Shown: positions 23,431 to 36,520 of the stretch, piece by piece
Layout: the number at the start of each line of letters is the position of its first letter
How positions within the stretch are numbered: position 1 is the first letter of the stretch
Source: Malurus cyaneus samueli
Lineage: Eukaryota > Chordata > Aves > Passeriformes > Maluridae
Direction: 5' to 3'
NCBI GenBank assembly: GCA_009741485.1
Contig: CM019236.1
Location: 56,794,475 to 56,858,474 of the forward strand
DNA: 64,000 nt
Position numbers and translations under genes: made by a program
The notes under the pieces: generated by a model
Database searches by the model: none
Told to the model about the DNA's origin: nothing
The model's input: the letters and a program-made list of their open reading frames with translations, nothing else

Positions 23431-26400
23431 GAAAATTGGCACTGTCTGTACGCTGGTCATGAAGCGCCCCACCTCAACAGCACAAAGAACACTTGACCAA
23501 CAAGGTGCCACAGAAGAAGTTTCCTAGTGGTTTGTGAAGCATCGACAGGATGAGCACAACACATCATAAGAACAAATGCATTCAGAGGGCAGTTCAGATT
23601 TGTGTTGCATAGTAAACCGTAAAAGGGTGATGAGACAAGGCTACAGCATCACTGTTTGGGTGCCTCTGAGTGTATTGGCAGGATTCAGTCATTAGTACTG
23701 TGTCTTCAGTAGATGAAGTCAGTACAGCAGTAGCATGAGAGAAAAGTCATCCCAGGTGACAGAAATCAGTTATCTTTGGGCGCTTTTGAAAGGACTAATT
23801 TTTATGGGCTGACTTTTCTCGCTGAAGTCCTGTGTTTACTAATTTCTGAGTTGCTGTCACAACTCAAGGATATTTGGGGAACGTTGCTGCTGTGTATCAG
23901 TCCTTTTTACTCTGTCCTATGTGTTTTAGGTCTTGGATATCTTTTTCCCTACCCAAATATTTCTTGTCCCTGACTGTTTCTTCCATAAAGTCTTTTCTGT
24001 GCAGTACTTTCCCCCATCCACTTTTTGAAGTGGATATCACGACAGATAAACCTGCTGTTTCCACTTTTGTTGGAGACCAGAACAGGATTAGCACCACTAA
24101 AAGAAAAGTCTGGATTTGACCAGCAACTGACAGGCTGAAGTGCTATGTGAATGTCCTTTGGCAGTATGTCTCAAGGGCTTGACAGCAGGCACAGGCAGGT
24201 TCCACAAGAGGCAAGGAATCCTAGGGGAACTTAAAAGCTTTGGCCAGTGTTTACAACCTCTATGTAAACCAACAGTTTCAGGATATCTGTGCGACTGAAT
24301 TCAAGTGACTTCCATGTAACTGATAAAGTGCTCACCCTTGTCAAATTGTACATCGTATTTCAGAAATGAGGACCTGTGTTACTGCTTGCCAACTGGATAC
24401 TTTTAAAACTTTGCCTTGGTGGAGGAGCTGCTGCTCTAATCTGTTGTTATTTCAGTTGTACCACTAATAATCATCGTTTTAATAACCTGGTTCTTCAGTA
24501 AACTGATGACCGTTTAAACAATGCCATGTGGACTGAAGTGCTGATACACAAATACTAAAATACTTAAATGATTTCTGCACTCATGTGAAGTAAGTCTCTT
24601 CCTCCTTCAGCATACTTTATCTTCAAAATAAAAAGCTAGCAGCAAGGATAGTGAGTAAAACTGGTATGATGAAAGTAATCAGAATACCATGCTGTGAATA
24701 CTTAAAGGCCTGATCAGTCTTTCTGTAGAATCAAGGTAGCAATACACTGTAGACCAACAGTAATCAAAGCCTCAATAACCCCCTTGGGACAATAATGAAG
24801 TTTTAAATTGGTTGCAGGCATTATCCAGATGTGCCGGTTTTTTTTTGAAGAACTCCAGTGTCTTAACTGTGTAGGAGGGAGGCAGCAGGTCCCCCAGAAC
24901 ACAGCTCTGTTAACAGAAGCAGACAGGAGGACTGGACAGATTGAAATTCCTGTTCTGCTGGTCAAACACCATTCCTGCAGCCTAACACAGCTGATCTAGT
25001 AGGGCAGTTACCCTTGTCTGGCCACACAGGAAGGAGGTGTCTTGCTGCATGTTAGCAGTCTCAGCTGGATGAATCCAGTTCCATGGAGGACTTTTGCATA
25101 CAGCAAACTATCAGACTCATTACAGTAATTTCCCAATGAGTTTCATCTACTGTAGCCTTTGTTGTTGTGCAGTTATGGATAACAAAGTAACTAAGATTGC
25201 TCTCTTAAAAGGTTTGAAAATACAGTTGACATTGCATATGCTGAACTTTAAGCATTTTTAATTATTTTCTGTATGTTGTCCATAGAAAATAACTTTGTGT
25301 TCTTGCTTAGAAAGATTCTCAAAGGAATGCATTATATTTTAAAACACTTGTGAAAGCAAAAACCTTTGCAGTTCCATTTGATAGATCATACTTCTTAGAA
25401 AAAAATACATAAATGTCCATTTTTTTAAGAGACTGTTTCTTGGTTTTCGTTTCCAGGTGATCACTGGAGGTCATTATGATGTTGATTGTCGGCTGGAAGA
25501 TCCCGATGGCGTTGTACTATACAAAGAGATGAAGAAACAATATGACAGCTTCACATTTACTGCGTCCAGGAATGGAACATACAAGTTCTGCTTCAGCAAT
25601 GAGTTCTCTACGTTCACACACAAAACTGTGTACTTCGATTTCCAGGTTGGAGAAGATCCCCCACTGTTCCCTAGTGAGAACAGAGTAACTGCACTTACCC
25701 AGGTAAAACACTGTTGTATTTGACAAAAGCTGTTACGTGAAGTCAATTTTTTCTTCAAATTCAGCTGCAGTAGTTCAATACATCACTTTTGAAAATAAAC
25801 TAATTGAAGCTCTTAGAAGACTCTGGATTGCTACAAGTAGGTTAAGATTTGTAGAGCACAAAAAGCAGCTGAGAAGGACTCACCAAATGTTTAAGAGGAA
25901 ATTAAGACAGTAGCTTAAACTTAAGGCCACTGTTATTTGGGATTTTGTTGTTTTGGTGGTTTTTGTTTGGGATTTTGTTTGAGTTTTGTTTTTTTTTTTT
26001 CTGTTTGGTGGTGGGGTTTTTCTGAAGTTTCTAAGGAAACTTCTTTTTAATGACACATTGTGTGCCTCTTGGTGTGTGGATTTCGTAAACTAATTGGTGA
26101 AATAGATTTTGAGAAATTCCAACTCGAGAAACTCTGGGAATCATTTCTGCCTTTAAAACAGTAGAGTCGTTTTTTAGGAGGAGGACTCATGTAACTACTA
26201 TTTTTTAAAATGGGGAAGGAAATTCTAACAAAATGAATGACAGCTTTTTTATCTGACTTCTAGATATTTGAGCTTTGTAAGTTTACAAAGTGTCAAAAGC
26301 ATCATCATTACTATATTTTTCAGGATTTTACAGTTCTGTACCTCTACAGAATCTACATACATTAAAACTTTCTTTGGAACACTTGAATTCCTGCCCATGT

Positions 26401-28045
26401 CCTTATATTCTAACCATCACCAAACCTTGCTTTAGGCAGCCATTTAAGAATGCTGGTTATGGTCACTGTTTTGATTATCTAACTTCAGCGGCATAAATAC
26501 CACTTGCAAATGCCAATTTCTTTTGAATTTACATCACGTAAGTCCACAGTAATTGATGTGTCTAATAAGTAGGTGATTTGCTGTGGATTTGACTACAGCT
26601 CTTCTCTCTTTCTTCTTGTCAGCTTCTTGTACTGCTTCATTTTGTGTTCTGATTCTTGACACTGGATCTCTTAATTTCTTTTCCTTATTTCTTAGTTGAG
26701 AAGGTTTCTTTTGCAGTTCTGGTCAGGCTTGTGGCATGACCAAATTTGGGCAGCCTTTTACAGGGACAGTTAAAGGTAAATCCCTAAAACCTGAGTGACT
26801 TTGTATTTAAATCCCTTGTCCAGATTAGGAGTTTTCTACAATTTACCAGTAGCAAAACTTAGTTTAGAAAAACTCTACCTGAATTTCATTCTGAATATTA
26901 TCTTACATTGATGAAAGTCATCAACTTGAAAATATGGTTAGACACAGATAAAAGTGAGTGAGAGCAGCCCTGTAAGGGTGTCCAATCTTCAGGAAATATT
27001 AATTCTAAGCCATTAAAGAGAAACCTAAATTGTGACTAGAAAATAAGTATTTTGAAGATCTGTTACCTAATCTCTTGATCAAAATACAATGAGAGGAGTA
27101 CTTTTACTTACAGAAGATAAACTGAAAGTGCAAGAAGTTTATATAAAAAATTATCTAGAGCTTGGAGAACTAATAATGCTTTATTTTTAATGAAAAAATA
27201 CAATGAAATTGGGCAAGCTGGTAAGTATTTTTATACGAGTATGGTAATGAGTGTTCAGGAGCATTGAAGGCTAACACTTGTCCCTTCTCTAACCACTTTT
27301 TGTATATATGACTAAAAAAATGGTCTCTTGACAATAAAACAGATATTGTACATCCTGAGTGAGAAATAAGCAATGAAGAATGAAATATTTGTGGAACAGA
27401 AGCATTTAATATATGCTGTGGCCTTCTTAATCTTATAAGCAACGGGGTTTTTTTCTGTGGAATTAACATCTGGAAGATCACATTTCAGAAGGAGGACTTT
27501 TCAGAAGTATTTCTAATGTTCATTTTGAGTCAAATTATGAATTGAGAATTTGTCCATTAATTCTCAGGGCTCATGCCTTTTTATTAGATCTATGGTTTTA
27601 TCTTCTGTGTTTAACAGCATCACATTTTTGTGTGTGAAGTTTGATCTGTATAAGTTAAATTTTACTGTATTTACATTATTTCGATCTGACACTCGTCTCA
27701 GTTGATTCTTAGCTTGAGAAGTTACTTGACTCCCCATTTTAAATATCAAAGCACGGAACCACTAGAAAGATTGCTAATTCCATGGTGTGTATATGTTTGT
27801 TTCTCCAGATGGAGTCTGCGTGTGTTTCAATTCATGAAGCTCTGAAGTCTGTCATCGATTACCAGACTCACTTCCGCTTGAGAGAAGCACAGGGCCGCAG
27901 CAGAGCGGAGGATTTAAACACAAGGGTGGCCTATTGGTCAATAGGGGAAGCAATCATTCTTCTTGTTGTTAGTATTGGGCAGGTATTTCTCCTTAAAAGC
28001 TTCTTCTCAGATAAAAGAACCACGACAACACGTGTTGGATCGTAA
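22729..28045 (+). CDS. TMED7: TMED7, p24 family cargo receptor (exon 1 damaged)
   Basis: TMED7 is a single-pass p24/emp24 protein that cycles between endoplasmic reticulum and Golgi in COPII and COPI vesicles as a cargo adaptor. Three exons are visible: exon 1 ending 23172, exon 2 25457-25702 and exon 3 27809-28045, all with GT/AG borders and phase 0. The GOLD domain starts at [19 protein letters not shown] coiled coil lies around [16 protein letters not shown] in exon 3, then the membrane helix [15 protein letters not shown] and a cytosolic tail with the FF sorting signal. Exons 2 and 3 are fully open and almost identical to the vertebrate protein. Exon 1 is odd. The only in-frame ATG (22729) yields a long Arg/Pro-rich leader with no signal peptide, while a hydrophobic [11 protein letters not shown] stretch sits at 23033 in another frame. 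The start used here is the in-frame ATG, not an endorsed initiation site. Confidence 0.85.
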
Positions 28046-28239
28046 CTGGTAGCGGTAATGCTTCAGGTGTGTTACTCATTTAGATTAGTGGTTCTTCAGT
28101 TAACTGTAGGTACAGAGGTCTGAATATATGCAACATTCAAATGTGTATACTCCTTATCTCTTAAAAATCACAAAACAGACCCAAAATGTTATAAAAGGGA
28201 CGCATAAATTGAAATATTTTTAAGGATCCTTTGGAATTT

Positions 28240-28342
28240 TCAAACCTATATTAAAATATCTGGTTCAATCCTATATTAAATCCTATAGGTTTCAATCCTA
28301 TATTAAAATATCTGGTTTCAATCCCTATATTAAAATATCTGG
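28240..28342. repeat. Short AT-rich tandem repeat
   Basis: Units containing TATTAAAATATCTGGTT and TCAATCCTATATTAAA alternate about three times with small spacing differences, one copy carrying an internal duplication around CCTATATTAAATCCTATAGG. It lies in the presumed TMED7 3' UTR. Confidence 0.7.
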
Positions 28343-30775
28343 TAATGTCTATTCTCTCTTTGTTTCTACTAATACTAATCCAAACCCAGTTTGATTTTTA
28401 CCACTATTAGCCATCTCCAGTGTAACACTTTAACCCAACAGTCTCATGTCTGATATGAGAGATGATATACATGAAAATCTCACTTGATTTTAATTTTCAG
28501 GCTGAATATCTTGGATTATAAAAAAGAAAATGTGATTAACTGTAGAGCACTGTTTTGATTTGCTTTTTTTAAAAAATGCAGTCATACCCCTTGCTTATTT
28601 GTAAAATTGTTGAAAGCTTGGCACTACATTGTGGTGCAATTCTTCATCAGCCTGGAAAGTCTCCATCTTCAGACTTTTCTGAATTTTATACTTCATTATA
28701 ATTGTTTAAACACACATTCTTCTGTATTAAAATAAATACATATTCTCTTCTGCAATATTTGTTTTACTGAAGAAATTGTAAGCTGAGACTACTCAGGAAA
28801 TCCACTTCTGCATACAAAAAAAAAATCCAAATTTCCAAGTTTATGTAAAAAACATGCAGCACAATAGGGAGTCTTGTAACTTTGTCATTGAAACCGTGCA
28901 GTACACGTATATGCTGCTGCTGCTGCTTTTTTGGATTTAAGACCAGAAGTAGCTTGTTTTAGTAAGCAGCACAGCACCGGCACTGGATGAGGTTATATTA
29001 TGTGTTAGGCGCGTACAAAGCTTTTCACTAAATTTTTTCCTGTTTAGAGGGCAGTTTGATATTGATACTGCATTGCGCAAGGGCTGTAGATTTTCCTCTG
29101 TGTGGTGCACTGAGACATGACGCCCTTTTTGTGGGGCATTCTAATTGCCACTCTATTTTGTTAGTTGTCAGGAAGTGTTTTAAATATTTCAGGTTTTTTT
29201 TTTTTTTGAGTTATTAAAGTTACATTGTTTTCACTGCTCATGTCTTCAGTAGCTATGTACTGTAAATTTCTGTTATATTTGGTGTGGAAGGTAGTAAATG
29301 TATGTACATACCCATAGCTTGAATTGAGCTGGTCATAGTAAGGCTAAACTCTTTCAAATGGCTCTGGAAGAAAAGTAGGCTGACCAATTCTTCAATGCAC
29401 ACAAAATAAACTAAAGTGAAAAATTTGTCGTGTATAACTAGCTAAATCAAAAAATGCTTCTTATACAAGTTCTTGGCAAGCAGAGAAAGACTGCTAAACC
29501 CATATTAATTGCCTATATTATTTCTAGGAAAAATTTAAAATTACATATTCAAGTGACACTTGACCAGTCCAAAGAATTGATTGAAGATGACTTGATTTTA
29601 AAATCATGTCATGGCTGAAAATAATAAAAGTGCCCCTACTCTGTTGTGAACTGAATGACTACTCTTTTGGAAACAAGGAAAACATCAGAAAGCTCAAAGA
29701 TTATTTAAAAGGCCATGGAGGTATTAATTATCTCTAAGTAAAATTTAGGATGTAAAGTTCTGCTGTTCTGTACTGAATTTTGAATGCTACAATCCCATTT
29801 TGGGATGCAGTTTCCCTTAAAATAGTTAAACCCACTAATAGGAGAAAACAAAAGAGTCTGCTTTTGTCTTGTGATATAGATCTGTGCCTGCACACAACAT
29901 TCTTGATTGTACCTCTGTGCTTTCTTCTTGTGTTTCAGCAGCTGATATCTAGTACTTTTTGTGCTGAATTACACACAATAATTAAGCAAGTGGTACACTT
30001 TGGGTGCAAGTGTCAAATGAAAACGATTTGTTTTTGCTAGTGTTCACTATTATTTTCTGGGTTTGAAATTAGTTACGTAGCTTTAATCACAACAAAGGCA
30101 TTTGTTTTAAGGTTTGAGATGTGTTGAGTTTTTTCCACTGAGTGTTTTGTGTGCTGGCAAAATTGGTAAATAGTGCTATAAAATTGATGATGATCAGCTA
30201 TTGCATACATGTCTCCTTATTCTTTCCTAATGTTTGAATGTGTAAAGTGGGACTGTTCAATTCAATATTACTCCCACGGCAGAGGTTTAGTGAACTTGAC
30301 TTTTCCACTGAAGTTAGGTGTCTGAACCAATGCTATGGCATCCTGCTGCATAAATTTGCAGCAACAGCTTAAAAATGCCTTTATTTTTGTGTTGTTAAAA
30401 ACATGGCACAAATATACATGTTTAAACGTAGCTGTATATAGTTTTTAAAATAACTGACTAATAGGATATAATAAAACACATGCTAACACGCAGTGGGTGA
30501 AGAAGTGCATAGTGACCTTTGTTTAAAGCTGCACCTTTTTAATATATGAGCAGTTTGGTTAATGGTTTGATACACAAGAAAACACGCTGCGTTAAAGGGG
30601 ATATAACTGTGTTTTTAATTGCTAAAGGCTCTGTTTTTCAGCTGTGCATTGGATGTTTTATGTTTACAAGATATCTTTTCGTGTCCTGAAATGTCGGTTC
30701 TTTAGTTTGTGGGTGTGGGGGAAAAATTTAGTTTGAATAAGACAAAAAGCAGACCCTGTGATTATTGTATGGGGA

Positions 30776-30781
30776 AATAAA
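30776..30781 (+). terminator. Distal TMED7 polyadenylation signal
   Basis: AATAAA followed within about 40 bases by a T- and GT-rich stretch, in the expected sense orientation downstream of TMED7. Use of this site is inferred. Confidence 0.45.
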
Positions 30782-33347
30782 AAAATTAATATATGAATGT
30801 GGTCTTACTCTTTTGTTTGCGTATGAGATTGAGGAACATTATTCTTCAAAAAAGCTTTGAAGCATAATATGAGTAGCCAACTTATGTTTTAACACATTAC
30901 AGTTAATTTACCCCCTGACACGTGATCATTGCTCCTATTGCTGCACATCACAAAGTGTACAGGTTCACTGCTGTTAGTAATCAGCTGTGCTTAGCAAGAT
31001 AGTGTGGTGGTTACTGGCTCTTTGCTCAGCATGTCTGTAATGCAGGCAATAATATTCATAAATTCCTTCATTTTGGGAGTAGAATTCAAAGTATTTAACT
31101 GAAGGTGTCAGGAGTTACTTGGGACTTACTGCATCCTTTCAGATTCATTCTGTAGATACAAAGTTATGGGGGGATCTGGAAAGGTGCCTCCAATTAGTGC
31201 TGTCCAATTATGAGGTACAAACTTCACATTAATAGTAACCAATTGTGTGATTTGTGGTGTTTTCTATTATGTTGCTGGGTTTAAAGAACAGATATGATAG
31301 GCATCATTGTTTTGTGTGGACACCTTCCAAAATTACTCTTCTTGCTAAGTCAGTTGCTGTATATTAAAAAAATTTCAAGACTATGCAGTAGTTGGATTAA
31401 GAAAAGCTTTTCTCAAGTGCTCTTTCAGTGCTGCTAACTGTCATGGTCAAGTAATTGTCTGGGGCTGTTATAGGTGCATGGCACCCAGGATTTTAAAGTA
31501 ACTTAAGTTGTGGTCTGAAGCGTTTTTTCCACTGAAAGCTGATAATCCTACCCTGAAAAGAAAGCAATTAGACAAAGTGAAAGATGAGTTAGTGGATCAA
31601 GTCAAATGCACGATGATGATGAAGGCTTTTATCAAGGAGGAAGTAAAACTGTGCTCTGAACTGCTACAAATTTAAACAATTCCCAGACTCCCAGGCTACC
31701 AGAGAGCGCAAATGCCTCAGCAGTACCGCAGTCGCCTCCTTCAGGAGTGAGATGTAACCAAGAGTTTAACACAGGCCCTAAATGAAGTGGATGCAAAGTC
31801 TGTCTCACATTCTTCCCCTTGACTTGCATAATCAAGTTCCAGGAAAACAAGGTTATGTTATGTGCATACTGAGGGTGCTACTGATTTTGATAGTGAAGTG
31901 CTGTGATACATATGGGAAAACGATGACTCAGCTTAGTTTAGTAAAAACTCTGGTTACCTGGCAGTAGTAGCTCTCAAAAGTTCATTATTTTGTGTTAAAA
32001 AGTCTACGTTGCACTCCACAGGGCAAGATGTTACATTAACATAAGGTGGTTTTACTTTGCAACACTACTAAGCTGATTGATTGGACTCACCCATCCTTTC
32101 CTACCTGCTGACAAGAATCAACATAAAAATGCAAATGACAAGGTCAGTATTAATTGTGTGGAACACATTTTTAAGCAAGTGGACTGCCATGTATGTCCAT
32201 ATTTTATGTTTCTTATTACAGTCTGTTTTGCTGGCGAACTAACAGGAAAGGGAGTGACTTGGGTTGTGCTGTAATTTTGTTGCCAGCCTCCTGTTTTCAG
32301 GATAGAAAGTCCTCAAATGAGTCATCTGTATTTGGTTTTACCATAGTAGCAACAAATCTTGACAGGAGCACCACATTGCCTAATTACATTGTTTATAATT
32401 GTGTGTTTGGTTATCAGTATCTGAAGTTTCACTGTGAGGCATTGTCCAGCTCAGAATGCAGAGGTAAAAAACAGTATGCCATCCTTCAATGCATGTTTAG
32501 GTGCACAGTCCATAGCAGAATGTATTTTTTGTGTGTTCCCACAAGAAGGAACATTATAAGTGACGTGCAGATGTAAATGACAGAATATGGTCAGTTACCA
32601 GGTTCATATCTGAGAGGTCTCCAGTTGTTGGAGTATTACTGGCTCTTTTTTGTTAGGGGTGGTTTCTATGCATATCTTGGACATTGTTTCCTAAATTTAT
32701 ATACAGGGATTTTCCTGTCACCAAGGACAGCAGATTTGTTCAGACCTTGCTGTAAATGAATATTCTTTATAAATTACCAAGAAGAAAGCATATTGATATA
32801 TTTGATATGCAGGGTATGAAGAATTAAGAGAAGCATTTTTCTCCTGGAAGAAATCAAACAGGAAGGAAAAGTGTTTGGGAAGGTTAATGTATTGATATGA
32901 GACAATAGCTTTTTTGACATGGCACTGTCTTTTGCTCTAGTGTTTGGAGAATATAGTACCACTGGCTGTCAAGAAAGTACCTCGACAGAGACAGAAAGAG
33001 GGGTAAGAGGTAGAAAAAAGTGAGGGGAAAAAAAGGAGGAAGAGTTAGGGAGTCAGAAGAGAAAGGAAAGGAGAGGGCAGAGGGGACAAAGTGGAGAAAG
33101 GAGCCCATGTGCTGGGCTTGGAAGGCTTGAGGAGTGCCCAGCTTGCTCCCTGTGGGCAAGAGATGCCACCTCTCCTGGGTTGCTGGTGGCCTTTGGTGGC
33201 TGCTACTCCCAGTACAGATTCACAGCTCAATCTGCAAATAGCAGCTGAAAATCACACTAGAATCAACTCTTCTAATGCACATTGGCACATATGTAATGAG
33301 GAAATTAATTAAATTGCTTTAGGGAAACTTAGAAGAAATGTGTCAAA

Positions 33348-33366
33348 GGGGGGGGGGGGGGGGGGG
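33348..33366. repeat. G19 homopolymer
   Basis: Nineteen consecutive G residues after TGTCAAA. Such a run can form a G-quadruplex and is also a classic site of sequencing or assembly length error. Confidence 0.85.
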
Positions 33367-35978
33367 AAACTGAGAATGTTGTGGCTGCTACAGGGAGGGA
33401 ACGTGAAGAATAGAGAATGGTAACAACCAGAGGGTGCTCTCTCCTGTGAAATACTCTGCCTCACCTGAAACCAGCCTTTAGTCCTCAGATACAAACGAAC
33501 AGTAACTGCATTTCTGTGACAGTGATTGTCCTTAACTACTGAGTTGAAGTAGTCAGCTGCCCCACCAATTCTGCATGTCCCTTTCATTCACAAAGATGCC
33601 TAAGATATTAAAGACCTCACTTATTACCACACCACACTTGCTCTTCTCTGGAACAAAAACCACCAGAATCCAAAAATTCACAAAGCAGAAAATGAGTCTA
33701 TATTTCATGACTTGCACAAATCCCTAGGCCAAGCCCCTAGTGAGTTACACCTCATTTAGTAGAATTGTGCCGCAAATGGAATTTTCACCCTCTTGCAAGT
33801 CTCACCTTAAAAAGAAATTGCTTGAATTTTAAAATGCAATTAAGATCTTCACAAACATTGGAAAATAATAGTTTTAGGCAAATTATGTGTCAGTCTAAAT
33901 ATTGCAGTTTCATTTCAGTTATAGACTTCTATGATTTACAATACATTGGAGCACATGACAGGATCTCTGAAACATTTCTTTCCTCCATATTACTATACTT
34001 TCCTACAAAAATACTCCAAACCAAAATCTTCCCCTTACCCAAAACACCAAGAGTTGAAAGCTGAACCGGGTTCTTCACTGGAAGGTAATCAGAAGTGCCA
34101 ATATTGGAGTGTCTTGCTGTATTGTGAGATTTTCAATATCTGAAATGACCGCAGAAACAATATTTCTGCCTGTCATTGCATTTACTGGCAAAGCAAACAC
34201 GGCATTGTAGTAAGGAGCTCCCTGCTTGGTGAATGCAAACTGTAACCTGACACTCTCACTGTATTTGGATGTTTGGATAGGGAAAGCTCTTAAGGGCTTT
34301 TCCCATATTCAAATAGTGATAATGATAAACCACTTCATCTTTGTCATAGTAGTGCATACTGATACAGCTCAAATTCTCAATAAGCTTAGACCAAAAGCAG
34401 TTCTGAAGTCATAACAAAAGCCCCAGGAGAATGGGGCTAGCCTGGTACTTGGGCCACCTGGATGTGCCTTCTCTTCTTGAGGCCCTAAACCCTCCCCAGG
34501 AGATCGATGCATTTCATAGCACACAGAACCATCCACTTCCACTGAACTCCTAGGAATGTGGCAAGATGAAAACAGGGATCATTTGGATCATTAAACAATA
34601 TCTCCTTCAGATGCATGAGCCATGAAATGAGCATTTGTGCAGGAAGGGGTCAAAGAACATCCTCCAGCCACTACAGCCTTCAGCACTCAGTAGCAAGCAA
34701 ATGGCCTGTCATTAAAATACAAGTACACAAGTCTTAATGAAGATTTCCCAGACAAGAGTCCACAGAAAAATACTTTTAGCAGATCTGAAACAAACATAAA
34801 CAAATGGAAAATATAAACAAATGTAAAATAAAGCAAAAAGAATTAAATTCTCAAAAACACAGTGCCATCACACCCCCAGACTTGCTCACTTATGTCACTG
34901 TTGGACACTGCTGGAAACAGCAAATCCTACACAGCTCTGCATATAAATTTGCAGCTCTGTACTTGGGGTGACTGACAGCTGGTCTGATAGCCTCAGAGAG
35001 ACAAGCATGAACAACTTGGACCTCGACCAGATTGCTCTGTACCCTTGAAAGTTACGAAGTAAATAAGTTGAAAGCAGAACTGCAGGAATGGAAAAAACTG
35101 CACCAATATCAGCTAAGCTTTGCTGAAATGTATGAACTATTGTTATAAGACAAATATTTATTATAGCAAGGAAGATATAAATACCAATCCTGAATAATAA
35201 AGTGGGCTTAGTCAGCTTAGTCTGGGTTTTGCAAGCTTGATATGTCCATCTTGACTTACTCCTACCTTCTTCCACACATACTTTCAAATTTTTGCTGCTG
35301 TCCTTCACAACCTTCGCATCACCCAGATGTGAACACCCAGATGGTGTTACAAGATGGGCAAAAGAAACAGATGAATTTGAATGGGCATTTCCTCTTCACA
35401 CCTGAATCGGAGTAGTTGGGTACCCTGGGGACATCTTTATACTATCTAGACCAATAAACAAAACTCCCTGCGCTCTACCAGGCATTCTGAGTAAAGACAA
35501 GATTCCCTAGTTCTTATGTAGCTCTGACTTTGAGTTCCATATGTGTATCCTTGCCCTTTTCCCTCAGAACAGGTGTAGACATTGAGGTCTACAGTCATAC
35601 AAACCCACAGTGCCTTCACTTTTCCCTGCCCTGTGGCTGGGGCTCTAAGACTTCTGCTGTGAGATTATTGCCCTGCACTTAGAACCCAAATGAAAGACGA
35701 TGTGTTTCCATGTCATCAGGCTGAAAGAGAGGGCCTTTAGTATTATTCTAGAAAGGACAACGAACAGGTCAGTCTGGCAGGGGATTTTTGGAGTGGCTGG
35801 GCAGGTGGAGAACACAAGGAAGTACAGGCAGTGTTGAGGCTGCAAGGCCAGATCTTTCCCAAACCCAGGCAGAGGTAAAAGATGGTAACTGAGCAGCACT
35901 GGGAATAACACACAGGTAACCGCTGTGGCTGTTTGCACCGGGAAAGGTGCGAGGCTGGAGGGACAGGACAAGAGAACT

Positions 35979-36042
35979 AAAATTAACTGAATTAGCAGAA
36001 CTACAGAAGTAAAATTAACTGAATTAGCAGAACTACAGAAGT
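35979..36042. repeat. Exact 32-bp tandem duplication upstream of LSM5
   Basis: A 32-base unit beginning AAAATTAACTGAATTAGC is present twice with no mismatch (35979-36010 and 36011-36042), ending about 190 bp before the LSM5 start codon. Perfect identity implies a recent duplication. Confidence 0.9.
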
Positions 36043-36099
36043 TCAGTCAACACAACCTTTCCCCAGGTGGTTCACTCAGGCACACGAGAAGGCAGAGAC

Positions 36100-36520
36100 C
36101 CCGCAAGTGCCCCGACAGCACACAGACCGACTCTCTGAGAGCGGGATTCACTCGGGGCGGGGCGCGGTGCCGGGCCGGCCCTTCCCGTCTGTGGGCGGCG
36201 GCAGCGGCGGCGATTGGCCCGGTTCGTTTCCGACATGGCGGCCAGCGCGGTGTCCACCCGTCCCAGCTCCTGCCGCTCGGTAAGGAGGGGGCACTCCCGT
36301 GGATCCCACCCGGCCAGCCCGGCCCCAGATCCCTCTCCGGCGGGCAGAGGCGGCTGTGGGTCCCTCTGGGTGGTGCGGGCCGCGCCGGCGCATGGCGGGA
36401 ACCGTGAGGCGCGGAGCGCTCGCTTCAGGCGGCCGGGCCCACGGCCCCGGAGGATATTGGGGATGGGAGCGAGGGGAAAGCGGGGAGGAGGAGGGATATT
36501 GTGGATGGAGGAGAGTGAGG
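36100..36520 (+). promoter_or_regulatory. CpG island and promoter of LSM5
   Basis: A CpG-rich block around LSM5 exon 1 with GGGGCGGGGCG (about 36154-36164) about 75 bases before the start codon. GGCGGCGGCAGCGGCGGCGATTGG gives an inverted CCAAT (ATTGG) near 36213, 22 bases before the ATG. No TATA box is seen. Confidence 0.75.

Larger units (their letters stand above)
28046..30800 (+). other. TMED7 3' untranslated region
   Basis: AT-rich sequence after the TMED7 stop with two AATAAA signals, at 28731-28736 and 30776-30781; the latter is followed by T/GT-rich sequence. A long 3' UTR with alternative ends is known for mammalian TMED7, so this extent is plausible but inferred. It includes a small tandem repeat at 28240-28342 and a T-run near 29194. 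No competing gene is seen. Confidence 0.5.
30801..36099. other. Intergenic spacer TMED7-LSM5
   Basis: No supported gene. A 137-codon minus-strand frame at 34895-35308 has one hydrophobic stretch (FLAIINICLITIV) but no splice context or family resemblance. A purine-rich G/A tract spans about 32990-33095, a G19 homopolymer lies at 33348-33366, and a 32-bp exact duplication at 35979-36042. Confidence 0.5.

Noticed and set aside
34895..35308. 137-codon minus-strand frame with a hydrophobic segment
   Set aside because: One possible membrane stretch is not enough: no recognisable family, no acceptor or donor context and no neighbouring exons.
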